Positions 10,178-18,245 of a stretch of 64,000 bases of DNA are shown in pieces. The notes beneath the pieces were generated by a model. It was not told where the DNA came from, did no database searches, and saw nothing but the letters and a program-made list of their open reading frames with translations. Origin of the DNA: CAVSRC01 sp963830205 (GTDB lineage: Bacteria; Pseudomonadota; Alphaproteobacteria; Rhizobiales; Kaistiaceae); assembly GCA_963830205.1 (NCBI GenBank), contig CAWHLP010000010.1:93190-157189 (forward strand), given 5' to 3'. The stretch's first letter is position 1. Each line of letters starts with the position of its first letter. The position numbers and the translations under genes are program-made.

Positions 10178-11050
10178 TCATCCCTTGATGCCCGCCGAGA
10201 GCGTGATCGCCTGGGTCACCCGACGCTGGAAAATCAGGTAGGCGATAGCGACCGGCAGGCCCGCCAACACGGCGCCGGCCATCAAGCGCGCGTAATAGAC
10301 GCCGAAAGCGTCCTGAACCGCCGTGATGCCGACCGTGATGGTCATCATGTCCTCGGTCTTTGCGGCGAGGAACGGCCACAGGAACGAATTCCACGCACCG
10401 ATGAAGGTGATGATGGCAAGGGCTGCCGTCACACCCCAGTTCATCGGCAGGAACATCCAGAAGAGCAGCTGGAACTCGTTGGCGCCGTCCATCAGGGCCG
10501 CCTCGCGAAAATCGCGCGGCACCGAATCGAAGAACTGCTTGTAGACGATGACCGTGACCGGGGCGATGAGCTGCGGGAGCACGATGCCCTGGTAGGTGTT
10601 GAGGAACTTCACCCCCGCCATGATGATGAAGTGGTTCACGATCAGCGCGGGTACCGGGATCATGAAGCTAGCCAGGATGACCCACCACAAAATCATGCGG
10701 CCGGGAAACCTCAGCTGCGATAGCGCGTAGCCGCAGCACACCGCCATCAGGATGACCAGAAAGGTGATCGAAGCCGCGGTGATCGTCGAGTTCAGGTACC
10801 AACGCAGAATGTTGGAGTTGACGAAGTCGTAAATGTATCCGGCGAGCGTCGGGTGCGCGGGGATCAGATTGACGCCTGGCTGAACCACTTCGTTTTCCGG
10901 CTTGAGGCTGGTGACGACGGCCCAATAGAGCGGGAAGAACCAGACCATGGCGCAGATGATGGTGAGGATCGTGAGGGCGATGGCGCCGAGATCCTTGTAT
11001 CTGCGCGCGCGGCCTTCGCCAGCATCGACCGACATTGCGCTGGCGCTCAT
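10178..11050 (-). CDS. CUT1 ABC sugar permease (second)
   Basis: 290-residue MalG/UgpE-type permease. The ATG at 11050 overlaps the preceding permease stop. The N-terminus MSASAMSVDAGEGRARRYKD is cytoplasmic, followed by six hydrophobic helices beginning LGAIALTILTIICAMVWFFPLYW. The EAA coupling motif reads DFREAALMDGANEFQLLFWM. The protein ends QAITLSAGIKG, typical of the family. It is intact, in contrast to the equivalent gene of the neighbouring operon. It partners the 11047-11925 permease and the 11996 binding protein; the operon has no ATPase. Confidence 0.9.
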   Translation of the reverse strand: MSASAMSVDAGEGRARRYKDLGAIALTILTIICAMVWFFPLYWAVVTSLKPENEVVQPGVNLIPAHPTLAGYIYDFVNSNILRWYLNSTITAASITFLVILMAVCCGYALSQLRFPGRMILWWVILASFMIPVPALIVNHFIIMAGVKFLNTYQGIVLPQLIAPVTVIVYKQFFDSVPRDFREAALMDGANEFQLLFWMFLPMNWGVTAALAIITFIGAWNSFLWPFLAAKTEDMMTITVGITAVQDAFGVYYARLMAGAVLAGLPVAIAYLIFQRRVTQAITLSAGIKG

Positions 11051-11925
11051 CGTTCGCCCCTTGCCCGTAGTGCCTGGAATTGCAGAAGCGAGAACACGAT
11101 GACGATCACGAAAAGCGACACCGCGATGGTCGCGGCATAGCCGCCTTTGTTGTGCACGAAGGCCTGCTCGTAGATGTACTGCACCAGCACCATGGTCGCC
11201 TGCGTGCGGCCGCCCATCGAGAACAGGTAGACCTGATCGAAGATCTTGAGCTGCAGGATGAGCTGAATGGTCAGGCAAAGTACCGTCACCGGCCAAATCA
11301 GCGGCCACGTTATCCGCGAGAAGGTCTGCCAGCGCGAAGATCCGTCGAGTTCGGCGGCTTCATAGATTTCCTTGGGAATGTTCCGCAGCCCGGCGAGGAA
11401 CAGCAGGATGGAGAAGCCGTTGGTCCACCATATGGTGACGAGCGCGACCGACGGCATGAACCACGGCAGGTTGCGCCAGACGTTCACCGGCTGGCCGACG
11501 ATCGGCGCGATGACGTACTGGAGGATGCCGAACTGAATGTTCAACATCCACTGCCAGATGAGGTAAACGACCGTCACCGGCAGGATGAAGGGCAGAAAGA
11601 AGGCCGACAGGATCAGGCTTTGCAGCCACCCGCGCAGACGGCTGACCATCACTGCGATGCCGAGCGCCGCGGCGGTGCCGGGCACAACGGTGAGGATCAC
11701 GAAGTAGGTCGTGTTCCAAATGGCCGTGTGGTAGATGCGGTCGGTGAGCAGCCTTGCGTAGTTCTCCAAGCCGACCCAGGCGCCGCTGCCGATCAGCGGA
11801 GCGTTGGTAAAGCTCAGCTGGATCATCTGGATCGTCGGGTAGACGAAAAGCCACCCGTAAATTACCACGAACGGTGCCACAAGCACGGCCGCGACGAAGT
11901 ACTCGTTTCGCCTGCTCTTGAGCAT
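11047..11925 (-). CDS. CUT1 ABC sugar permease (first)
   Basis: 292-residue MalF/UgpA-type membrane protein. It starts MLKSRRNEYFVAAVLVAPFVV, with the first helix close to the N-terminus. The EAA motif reads EIYEAAELDGSSRWQTFSRI and the C-terminus ends FQALRARGER. It follows the binding-protein gene after a 70-bp gap that contains a perfect GC-rich hairpin, and is translationally coupled (ATGA overlap) to the second permease. The transported sugar is inferred to be an arabinose-containing oligosaccharide because a GH51 arabinofuranosidase shares the regulatory motif. Confidence 0.9.
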   Translation of the reverse strand: MLKSRRNEYFVAAVLVAPFVVIYGWLFVYPTIQMIQLSFTNAPLIGSGAWVGLENYARLLTDRIYHTAIWNTTYFVILTVVPGTAAALGIAVMVSRLRGWLQSLILSAFFLPFILPVTVVYLIWQWMLNIQFGILQYVIAPIVGQPVNVWRNLPWFMPSVALVTIWWTNGFSILLFLAGLRNIPKEIYEAAELDGSSRWQTFSRITWPLIWPVTVLCLTIQLILQLKIFDQVYLFSMGGRTQATMVLVQYIYEQAFVHNKGGYAATIAVSLFVIVIVFSLLQFQALRARGER

Positions 11926-11949
11926 TTGCCCTCACGCGCTCCGAAAGGT

Positions 11950-11973
11950 GCCGGCGCTATCGCTAGCGCCGGC
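11950..11973 (-). promoter_or_regulatory. Intercistronic hairpin after binding-protein gene
   Basis: GCCGGCGCTA, loop TCGC, TAGCGCCGGC: a perfect 10-bp stem directly after the binding-protein stop and before the permease start. Position and strength match the hairpins at 7492, 36228 and 45073. It probably protects the binding-protein mRNA or attenuates read-through. Confidence 0.75.
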
Positions 11974-11995
11974 GTTCGTCGTGCAAGACAGCAAC

Positions 11996-13270
11996 CTACT
12001 TGAGGGCGTCGAGCGTGTCCTTCATCTCCTTGACGGCCTCCGCCGGGTCGACTTCACCGTTGATTGCAGCGGTGAAAGCGTTGCCGGCAGCATCAAAGAG
12101 CGGCGAGGCGACGCCCGCAAACTTCGACTTCGGGTCGTAGATCATGTGGGCCGTCAGGGGCTGGTAGGTCGCCTGCGGCTGCATCGCCTTGTACTCGGCC
12201 GAGTCGGTGACCGCCTTGTTGGCCGGGATATGGCCGGCGGTGGCCCAGAAGAGCGCGTGCTCCTCCATCCACTTGATCACCTCAAGCACGGCCGCATGCT
12301 TCTCGGGGGTCTGCGGATTGCCAACGTTGTTCGGGATCGCGAAGCTGTGCGAGTCCGAATAGGTGCAGGGCTGGTCGAAAAGCACCGGAAGCTCGATGGC
12401 GCCCCAATTGAACAGCTTGCCGGCCTTGCTGAGGTCGGTCATCGTGGGGACTTCCCAGACGCCATTGATCATCAGCGCGGCATCGCCCGACGAGAACAGG
12501 GCGACGGTCGTGGGATAGTCGGTGTAGCTCGGCGTGTAGCCGTTCTTCACCCAGTCGGCGATGGTGCCGACGGACTTGGCAAGCTTGTCGGCATTGTCGC
12601 CCGTGATCCAGGCGCCGTCCGAACCGATGGTGCCACCCTGCTGGCAGAGCAGCGAGTAGATGGTGCGGAAGACGAAGCTGCCGTCAGCGGTAACATTGGA
12701 GATCGGCCACTTGACGCCGCTGTCCTTCAGCTTCTTGAGCGCGGCGTTGAAGTTGTCGAGGCCGTTCAGGTCCTTGGGCAGGCCGTTGTCGCCGATCAGG
12801 CCGACCTTCGCGAGCTCGTCCTTGTTGTAGTAGAGGACGATCGGGTGCGTATCGAACGGCACGGCATACTGCTTGCCGTCGACATGCACCGCCGCCCACG
12901 GCGCCGGGGCGAAGCTGGCTTCGCTGAGACCAAGCGTCTTCATGTCGTCCGCGGTGATCTCAGTGAGCGTCCCTTGGCTCACTGCCAGCGGAATACGCGA
13001 GGCATGATAGGTCATGATGTCCGGGCCCTGGCCAACCGCGGCCGAGGTCTGCACCTTGGTGTAGAAAGGCGTGCCCCACGGCAGCGTCGAGGCCTGGATT
13101 TCGATCGAATCCTTGTGCTCGGCGTTGAAGTCCGAGAGGAGCTTCTTCATGCGGACGCCATCGCCGCCGCCGAGGAAATCCCACCAGATCACAGTTTCCT
13201 TGGCCTGCGCCACGCCGCCCACGACCAATAGACCCAGCATGGCGGATGCAAGTATCGTCTTCATGCGCAT
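11996..13270 (-). CDS. ABC sugar solute-binding protein (family 1)
   Basis: 424 residues. The signal peptide MRMKTILASAMLGLLVVGGVAQA is cleaved before KETVIWWDFL. The mature part carries the family-1 features GGGDGVRMKKLLSDFN, YALPF-like YAVPFDTHPIVLYYN and the SGDAALMINGVWEV segment. It delivers sugar to the two following permeases. The promoter region 13271-13536 contains a TATC-N9-GATA repeat that also occurs before the GH51 gene and the ArsR-like gene, so all three are likely co-regulated. It is intact. Confidence 0.9.
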   Translation of the reverse strand: MRMKTILASAMLGLLVVGGVAQAKETVIWWDFLGGGDGVRMKKLLSDFNAEHKDSIEIQASTLPWGTPFYTKVQTSAAVGQGPDIMTYHASRIPLAVSQGTLTEITADDMKTLGLSEASFAPAPWAAVHVDGKQYAVPFDTHPIVLYYNKDELAKVGLIGDNGLPKDLNGLDNFNAALKKLKDSGVKWPISNVTADGSFVFRTIYSLLCQQGGTIGSDGAWITGDNADKLAKSVGTIADWVKNGYTPSYTDYPTTVALFSSGDAALMINGVWEVPTMTDLSKAGKLFNWGAIELPVLFDQPCTYSDSHSFAIPNNVGNPQTPEKHAAVLEVIKWMEEHALFWATAGHIPANKAVTDSAEYKAMQPQATYQPLTAHMIYDPKSKFAGVASPLFDAAGNAFTAAINGEVDPAEAVKEMKDTLDALK

Positions 13271-13464
13271 TTGTGTTTCCTCCCACCTGCACTTTCACGG
13301 CGCGTGAGGCGCCGGAAATCTGTTCGCGAACACCCGGCCAACCACGGCGATCGTCCAGCTCCGGATGCTGGTGGTCGGCGTGTTGATTGCTCTACCGGCG
13401 TCCCTTTTATTTGGTTCAACGATAACATTGGCCCAGAAACCGCGTCAACCAACATAGCGATATA

Positions 13465-13481
13465 TATCATAAACATCGATA
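13465..13481 (-). promoter_or_regulatory. TATC-N9-GATA inverted repeat upstream of binding-protein gene
   Basis: TATC-ATAAACATC-GATA, 195 bp upstream of the binding-protein ATG in a locally AT-rich stretch. It has the same arms and spacing as the sites at 10106 and 15077. Likely operator of the ArsR-like regulator. Confidence 0.55.
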
Positions 13482-13536
13482 CAAAGAGCAGAGCCGGGCG
13501 GCGCGGTGACGCCACCCGGCCCCGGGCTCGGTCCAG

Positions 13537-15045
13537 TCAGATCCCAACGCGGATCATGTGATAGGACCGGGGAGGAAGCTTGCACCGCAATCCCGCGTCC
13601 ACGACGCTGGCGCCCTTGCCCTTCTTGGGGACGACCACATCCGGCTTGCCGGCGGTGTTGGCAGCCTGCAGATCGGGATGAGCGATGGTCACGTGCTCGA
13701 CGATCGCCTTGGGGGTGAAGCCGGCAAGGCTGACATCGACCGTCATGGCGTCATCGGGATGGCGATTGACGGCAAAGAGCGTCAACGTCCTGCCGCCGTC
13801 GTTGCGGACCGCAGCGATGTCGAGATAGGGGACGTCGTCGGCGACCTTGGCGTCGTAGGTGGGGACGTCCACCGACACGGCCAGGGCGTCGCCGCGGCCA
13901 TGCAGCGAGGCCAGGTAGAGCGGATAGTAGATCGTCTGCCGCCAGGCCGGACCGCCGGTCACCGTCATGATCGGCGCGATAACGTTCACGAGCTGGGCGA
14001 TGCAGGCGATCTTCACCCGGTCGGAGCGGCGGATGAAGGTGTTCAGGATGCAGCCGACGACCAGCACATCCTCGAAATTGTAGACATCCTCGAGCAGCGC
14101 CGGCCCGACCGGCCAGTCCCAGCTCTCGAAGTTCTCCGCATCCTGAATGCGGTTGTGATACCAGACGTTCCACTCGTCGAAGCAGATGTGTACGTCCCGC
14201 TTCGAGCGCTTCTTGGCCTTGGTGTAGTCGATCACGCTGCCGATGGTTTGGATATAACGATCCATGACCACCGGCGTTGCCAGGAAATTCAAGTAGTTGT
14301 TCTCGTAGTTGTCGAAGTACATGTGCAGAGACACGTGGTCGACCGAGTCGTAGCACTCGTCGAGGACCGTTGCCTCCCACTCCGGATAGGTCGGCATCTG
14401 GCTGTGCGAGGAACCGCAGACCACCAGTTCGAGCGACGAGTTGTACTTGCGCATCGCCTTGGCGGTCTCGTGCGCGAGCCGGCCGTATTCTTCCGCGGTC
14501 TTGTGGCCGACCTGCCAGGGGCCGTCCATCTCGTTGCCGAGGCACCAGACCTTGACGCCATAGGGATCGGCGCGGCCGTTCTTCCGGCGCAGGTCGCTCC
14601 AGTAGGTGTCGCCGGGGTGGTTGCAGTATTCGAGCAGGTTGCGGGCGGCATCGAGGTCGCGGGAGCCGAGATTGACCGCCAGCATCATCTCCGTGCCGGC
14701 CGCTTCGCACCATGCCCCGAACTCGTCGGTGCCGACCCAGTTCGGCTCCTTGGTCCGCCAGGCGAGGTCGAGCCGGACGGGGCGCTCGTCGCGCGGGCCG
14801 ATGCCGTCCTCCCAGCGGTAGGCGGAGACGAAATTGCCGCCGGGATAGCGCACCAGGGGCGGCTTCAGATCGCGCACCAGGCCGAGCACGTCGCCGCGGA
14901 AGCCGTTGGCGTCGGCGGTCTTGTGGCCCGGCTCGTAGATGCCGCCGTAGACCGCGCGGCCGAGATGTTCCAGAAAAGCGCTGTAGACCCGATCGTCGAT
15001 CGGACTGATGACAAAATCCTTGTGGACTGAAACCCGCGCCCTCAT
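13537..15045 (-). CDS. GH51 alpha-L-arabinofuranosidase
   Basis: 502-residue retaining glycosidase of family GH51 that removes terminal alpha-L-arabinofuranose from arabinan, arabinoxylan or their oligomers. The N-terminus FISP-like (VISPIDDRVYSAFLEHLGRA) and YPGGNFVSAYRWEDG are diagnostic. The acid/base Glu lies in CLGNEMDGPW and the nucleophile Glu in CFDEWNVWY. A C-terminal beta-sandwich follows (LTLFAVNRHPDDAMTVDVSL). There is no signal peptide, so it acts in the cytoplasm on imported oligosaccharides, fitting the ABC importer downstream. The ATG has a TATC-N9-GATA operator 32 bp upstream. It is intact. Confidence 0.93.
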   Translation of the reverse strand: MRARVSVHKDFVISPIDDRVYSAFLEHLGRAVYGGIYEPGHKTADANGFRGDVLGLVRDLKPPLVRYPGGNFVSAYRWEDGIGPRDERPVRLDLAWRTKEPNWVGTDEFGAWCEAAGTEMMLAVNLGSRDLDAARNLLEYCNHPGDTYWSDLRRKNGRADPYGVKVWCLGNEMDGPWQVGHKTAEEYGRLAHETAKAMRKYNSSLELVVCGSSHSQMPTYPEWEATVLDECYDSVDHVSLHMYFDNYENNYLNFLATPVVMDRYIQTIGSVIDYTKAKKRSKRDVHICFDEWNVWYHNRIQDAENFESWDWPVGPALLEDVYNFEDVLVVGCILNTFIRRSDRVKIACIAQLVNVIAPIMTVTGGPAWRQTIYYPLYLASLHGRGDALAVSVDVPTYDAKVADDVPYLDIAAVRNDGGRTLTLFAVNRHPDDAMTVDVSLAGFTPKAIVEHVTIAHPDLQAANTAGKPDVVVPKKGKGASVVDAGLRCKLPPRSYHMIRVGI

Positions 15046-15076
15046 CGAATTCCGCGCTCCCTCATGCGTTTTTATA

Positions 15077-15093
15077 TATCGCGCTTTTCGATA
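15077..15093 (-). promoter_or_regulatory. TATC-N9-GATA inverted repeat upstream of GH51 gene
   Basis: TATC-GCGCTTTTC-GATA lies 32 bp before the GH51 ATG, positioned to overlap its promoter. It is the third member of the motif set with 10106 and 13465. Confidence 0.6.
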
Positions 15094-15283
15094 TGTATCA
15101 TACTGTTCCCGGGCTTTGCGTGCAATAGTCCGGCGCTGGGTTGGCGGCCATTCGGCGCCGCATCTGGGGGATGGACCAGGCGGTCTCCAAACCTTAACCG
15201 GTGATCAACCATGCACGGTAACCAAACCGGCGCACCTTGCCGGTAGACTCGGCCTGCATCCCAACCACCAGAGTGAAAATACG

Positions 15284-16138
15284 GTGCGTGGTTCCCTTGT
15301 GCAGTTCTTCCGTCCGACCATCCGGGATGAGAAGGAACTGATCGCCTACGTGTTGCGCACGTGCATCGTGTGCGCGGGCGCGGCGCTGGCTGTCGATGTC
15401 ATCAACCAACTGATCTTCTTCGAGAGCTGGGAGACCGCCCTGCGCTCGTAGGGCGTCACCGTGGTGCTCGCCACCGCCATCGCCCTTCCGGTGTCGCGTG
15501 CCATCGGCAAGACGCACCTGGCGCTTACCCGCTCGAAGGCGGAAGTGGACACACTGAGCCGCACCGACGAGCTGACCGGGCTGCTCAACCGGCGCGCGCT
15601 GATGGAGACGGCGCAGACCCAACCGCCGGAGACGATGGTGCTGGTGATCGCCGACATCGACCGCTTCAAGCGGGTCAACGACACCTATGGCCACATGGCG
15701 GGCGATGCGGTGATCCGAATGGTCAGCCGGGTGGCTGAGGCCGAACTCGGCGACCTCGGCGCCCTTGGCCGCGTCGGCGGGGAGGAATTCGCCCTGCTCG
15801 CCTCGGATGTTTCACCATCGCTGCTGGTGCTGAGGCTGGAGACCCTGCGCACGCGCATCTCGCTGACGCCGGTCATTGCCGAGGGCGGGGCAGCCATCCA
15901 TGTCACCATCTCGGCGGGCGCGGCGATCCGCGGCGCGGGGCGCGACTTCGACACGCTCTATGCCGAAGCCGACCGGGCGCTCTATGACGCCAAGACCACC
16001 GGGCGCAACCGCATCAGCTATTCGCCGCTGTTTGTCGAGACCTGCGAAGCGACGCTGGCGCATCGGGCGGTGACCGGCCGGCGCAAATCCGATCAAGCCA
16101 TCATCGATCCCGACGACAGCGCCTCCTCGGCCGCCTGA
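15284..16138 (+). pseudogene. Diguanylate cyclase (GGDEF) interrupted by in-frame amber codon
   Basis: A membrane GGDEF protein that would make cyclic di-GMP from GTP. Reading from GTG 15284 gives VRGSLVQFFRPTIRDEKELI, a first helix (CIVCAGAALAVDVINQLIFF) and WETALRS. A TAG at 15449-15451 then breaks the frame. The same frame continues GVTVVLATAIALPVSRAIG (second helix) and a complete GGDEF domain: RTDELTGLLNRRAL, DIDRFKRVNDTYGH and the active site GGEEF near 15779. The amber most simply reflects TGG to TAG. The catalytic half could still be translated from the GTG at 15461, but it would lack the first helix. Either a nonsense mutation or a base-call error explains it. Confidence 0.8.
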
Positions 16139-16143
16139 CGAAC

Positions 16144-16240
16144 GCCGCCGGACGCTCATGCCGCCGTCGACCATCAGCATGGCGCCGGTGGTGAAGCTGC
16201 TCTCGTCGGAAGCGAGATGGAGGACGGCGCGAGCGACATT
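16144..16240 (-). pseudogene. 3' remnant of a short-chain dehydrogenase/reductase gene
   Basis: The minus strand encodes NVARAVLHLASDESSFTTGA followed by MLMVDGGMSVRR. This is the invariant C-terminal region of SDR oxidoreductases, where the LASDxSSFxTG and VDGG motifs normally close the Rossmann domain. Nothing of the upstream ~200 residues is present; the sequence before it does not resemble an SDR. It lies in the 258-bp gap between the diguanylate cyclase and the GH2 gene and marks a past deletion or rearrangement. Confidence 0.75.
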
Positions 16241-16396
16241 CCGTTTGGCCCCAAACGCGATTCTTGCGCGGCGACACAGGGGCCCTGCCCGGCCGCTTTG
16301 CGATGGGCGGCCGGCGGCGCCAACGGGCCGGCGCTTGCCTTTTTGCAGCGGCCGGAGCCTTTGTGCCTGCCACCGACAACCAGGCAGACCGCCGCC

Positions 16397-18196
16397 ATGA
16401 ACGAGCAACACGACGCCCCCTTTGCCCATCTTCACGACGAAGGCTATGCGGCCGCCTTCGACGCGCCGCGCGCCGACCACCGCAGCGCGGTGTTCATGGG
16501 CAACCGCCGGCGCCGGTCGCTGAACGGCGCGTGGCGCTTCACACTCGATCTCTTCGACGTCGGGCTGAGGCAGCGCTGGTTCGCCGACGAGCCCGGCCCG
16601 GCAGAGACATGGGGCGCCCCGCGCGACTATGACGCCAGCATGGGTGAGGAGATCGTCGTGCCGTCGTGCTGGACGGCGGTCAAGCCCGAATGGCGCTATT
16701 TCGAGGGCGGAGCATGGTACACGCGCATGATCGACAGCGCCGAAATCGATCGGCGCGGGCGCACGATCCTGCGTGTCGGCGCCGCTGCGCAGGCGGCGCG
16801 CGTGTTCCTCAACGGACACTTCCTCGCCGCCCATAGCGGCGGCTCGACGCCCTTCTTCATCGAACTGACCGACGTGCTCGGCGACGGCGCCAACCGGCTG
16901 CAGATCAACGTCGACAATCGCCGCGACCTGAAGCGCGTGCCCATGAGCCACATCGACTGGTTCAATCACGGCGGCATTCACCGCGACGTGGACCTCCTGA
17001 CGCTGCCGCCTGTGTTCATTGCCGACGCCGGAATCGCCCTTGTCCCCGGCAGCGACGGCACGGCGCTGGCCATCGACCTGACGCTGTCCGACCCGGTCGA
17101 GGGCACCGCCACCGTCGCGGTGCCGGACCTCGGCCTGTCGGTCCCGCTCGCGGTCCACGGCGGCCGCGGCACGGCGACGGTCGCGGCAAAGCCGCGCCTC
17201 TGGTCGCCGGACGACCCGCATCTCTATGACGTGTCCTTCGCCTTCGGCGACGACCGGGTCGCCGACCGCGTCGGCTTCCGCGACATCCGGGTTGCCGGCG
17301 AGCGCATCCTGCTCAACGGCAAGGACCTGTGGCTACGCGGCGTTTGCGTCCACGAGGACGACGCTGTGCTCGGTCGGGTGACGAGCGAGGACGACATCCG
17401 CCGCCGCTTCCGCCATGCACGCGAACTCGGCTGCAACTTCCTGCGCCTCGCCCACTATCCGCACCACGAGCGCGTGGCGGAGATCGCCGACGAGGTCGGC
17501 CTCATGCTGTGGGAGGAGATCCCGGTCTACTGGGCGATCGACTTCGCCGACCCTGCCGTCTTTGCCGATGCCGAGAACCAGCTTCTCGAACTCATCCGAC
17601 GCGACCGCAATCGTGCCTCGGTAATTGCCTGGGGCGTGGGCAACGAGAACGCCGACAGCGACGAACGGCTGGCCTTCATGGGCGGGCTGGCCGATGCCGC
17701 CCGCAGTGCCGACCCGACACGCCTTGTGACCGCCGCCTGCCTGGTCAACCCGCAGACGCTCAGACTGGAAGACCGGCTGGCGGACAGGCTCGATATCGTC
17801 GGGATCAACGAGTATTTTGGCTGGTACGAGGCCGACTTCGAGGGCCTCAGCCGACTGCTCGCCAATTCCCGCCCGGGCAAGCCGGTGGTCATCAGCGAGA
17901 CCGGCGCCGGCGCCGTGGCCGGCAGGCACGGGTCCGCCAACGCCTTCTTCAGCGAGGAGCGCCAGGCGGAGTTCTACCGGCAGCAGTTCGCCATCGTGCG
18001 CGCCTTCGACACGGTGCGCGGCATCTGCCCCTGGATTCTCTACGATTTCCGCTCACCGCGCCGGCAAACGGCGTTCCAACAGGGCTTCAACCGCAAGGGC
18101 CTGATTGCGGACGACAAGCAGACCAAAAAGGCGGCCTTCGCGGTGGTCGCAGGGGCATATTGGCAGATCGCGCAAGGTGGCGGCGCGGGCACATAA
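16397..18196 (+). CDS. GH2-family beta-galactosidase/beta-glucuronidase
   Basis: 599-residue GH2 glycosidase. The start ATG at 16397 (MNEQHDAPFAHLHDEG) is chosen because homology begins soon after. N-terminal sugar-binding jelly roll (RRRSLNGAWRFTLDLF), immunoglobulin-like middle domain, then the catalytic barrel beginning GKDLWLRGVCVHEDD. The acid/base Glu lies in WGVGNENAD and the nucleophile Glu in VISETGAGA. The lack of a signal peptide indicates a cytoplasmic enzyme. The length fits beta-glucuronidase or short beta-galactosidase better than LacZ. It stands alone on the plus strand near arabinoside operons. Sugar specificity is undetermined. Confidence 0.88.
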   Translation: MNEQHDAPFAHLHDEGYAAAFDAPRADHRSAVFMGNRRRRSLNGAWRFTLDLFDVGLRQRWFADEPGPAETWGAPRDYDASMGEEIVVPSCWTAVKPEWRYFEGGAWYTRMIDSAEIDRRGRTILRVGAAAQAARVFLNGHFLAAHSGGSTPFFIELTDVLGDGANRLQINVDNRRDLKRVPMSHIDWFNHGGIHRDVDLLTLPPVFIADAGIALVPGSDGTALAIDLTLSDPVEGTATVAVPDLGLSVPLAVHGGRGTATVAAKPRLWSPDDPHLYDVSFAFGDDRVADRVGFRDIRVAGERILLNGKDLWLRGVCVHEDDAVLGRVTSEDDIRRRFRHARELGCNFLRLAHYPHHERVAEIADEVGLMLWEEIPVYWAIDFADPAVFADAENQLLELIRRDRNRASVIAWGVGNENADSDERLAFMGGLADAARSADPTRLVTAACLVNPQTLRLEDRLADRLDIVGINEYFGWYEADFEGLSRLLANSRPGKPVVISETGAGAVAGRHGSANAFFSEERQAEFYRQQFAIVRAFDTVRGICPWILYDFRSPRRQTAFQQGFNRKGLIADDKQTKKAAFAVVAGAYWQIAQGGGAGT

Positions 18197-18245
18197 CGGG
18201 TGCTCCGCTGTAGGATCGCGACCGACCATCTGCTAGAAAGCTCCC

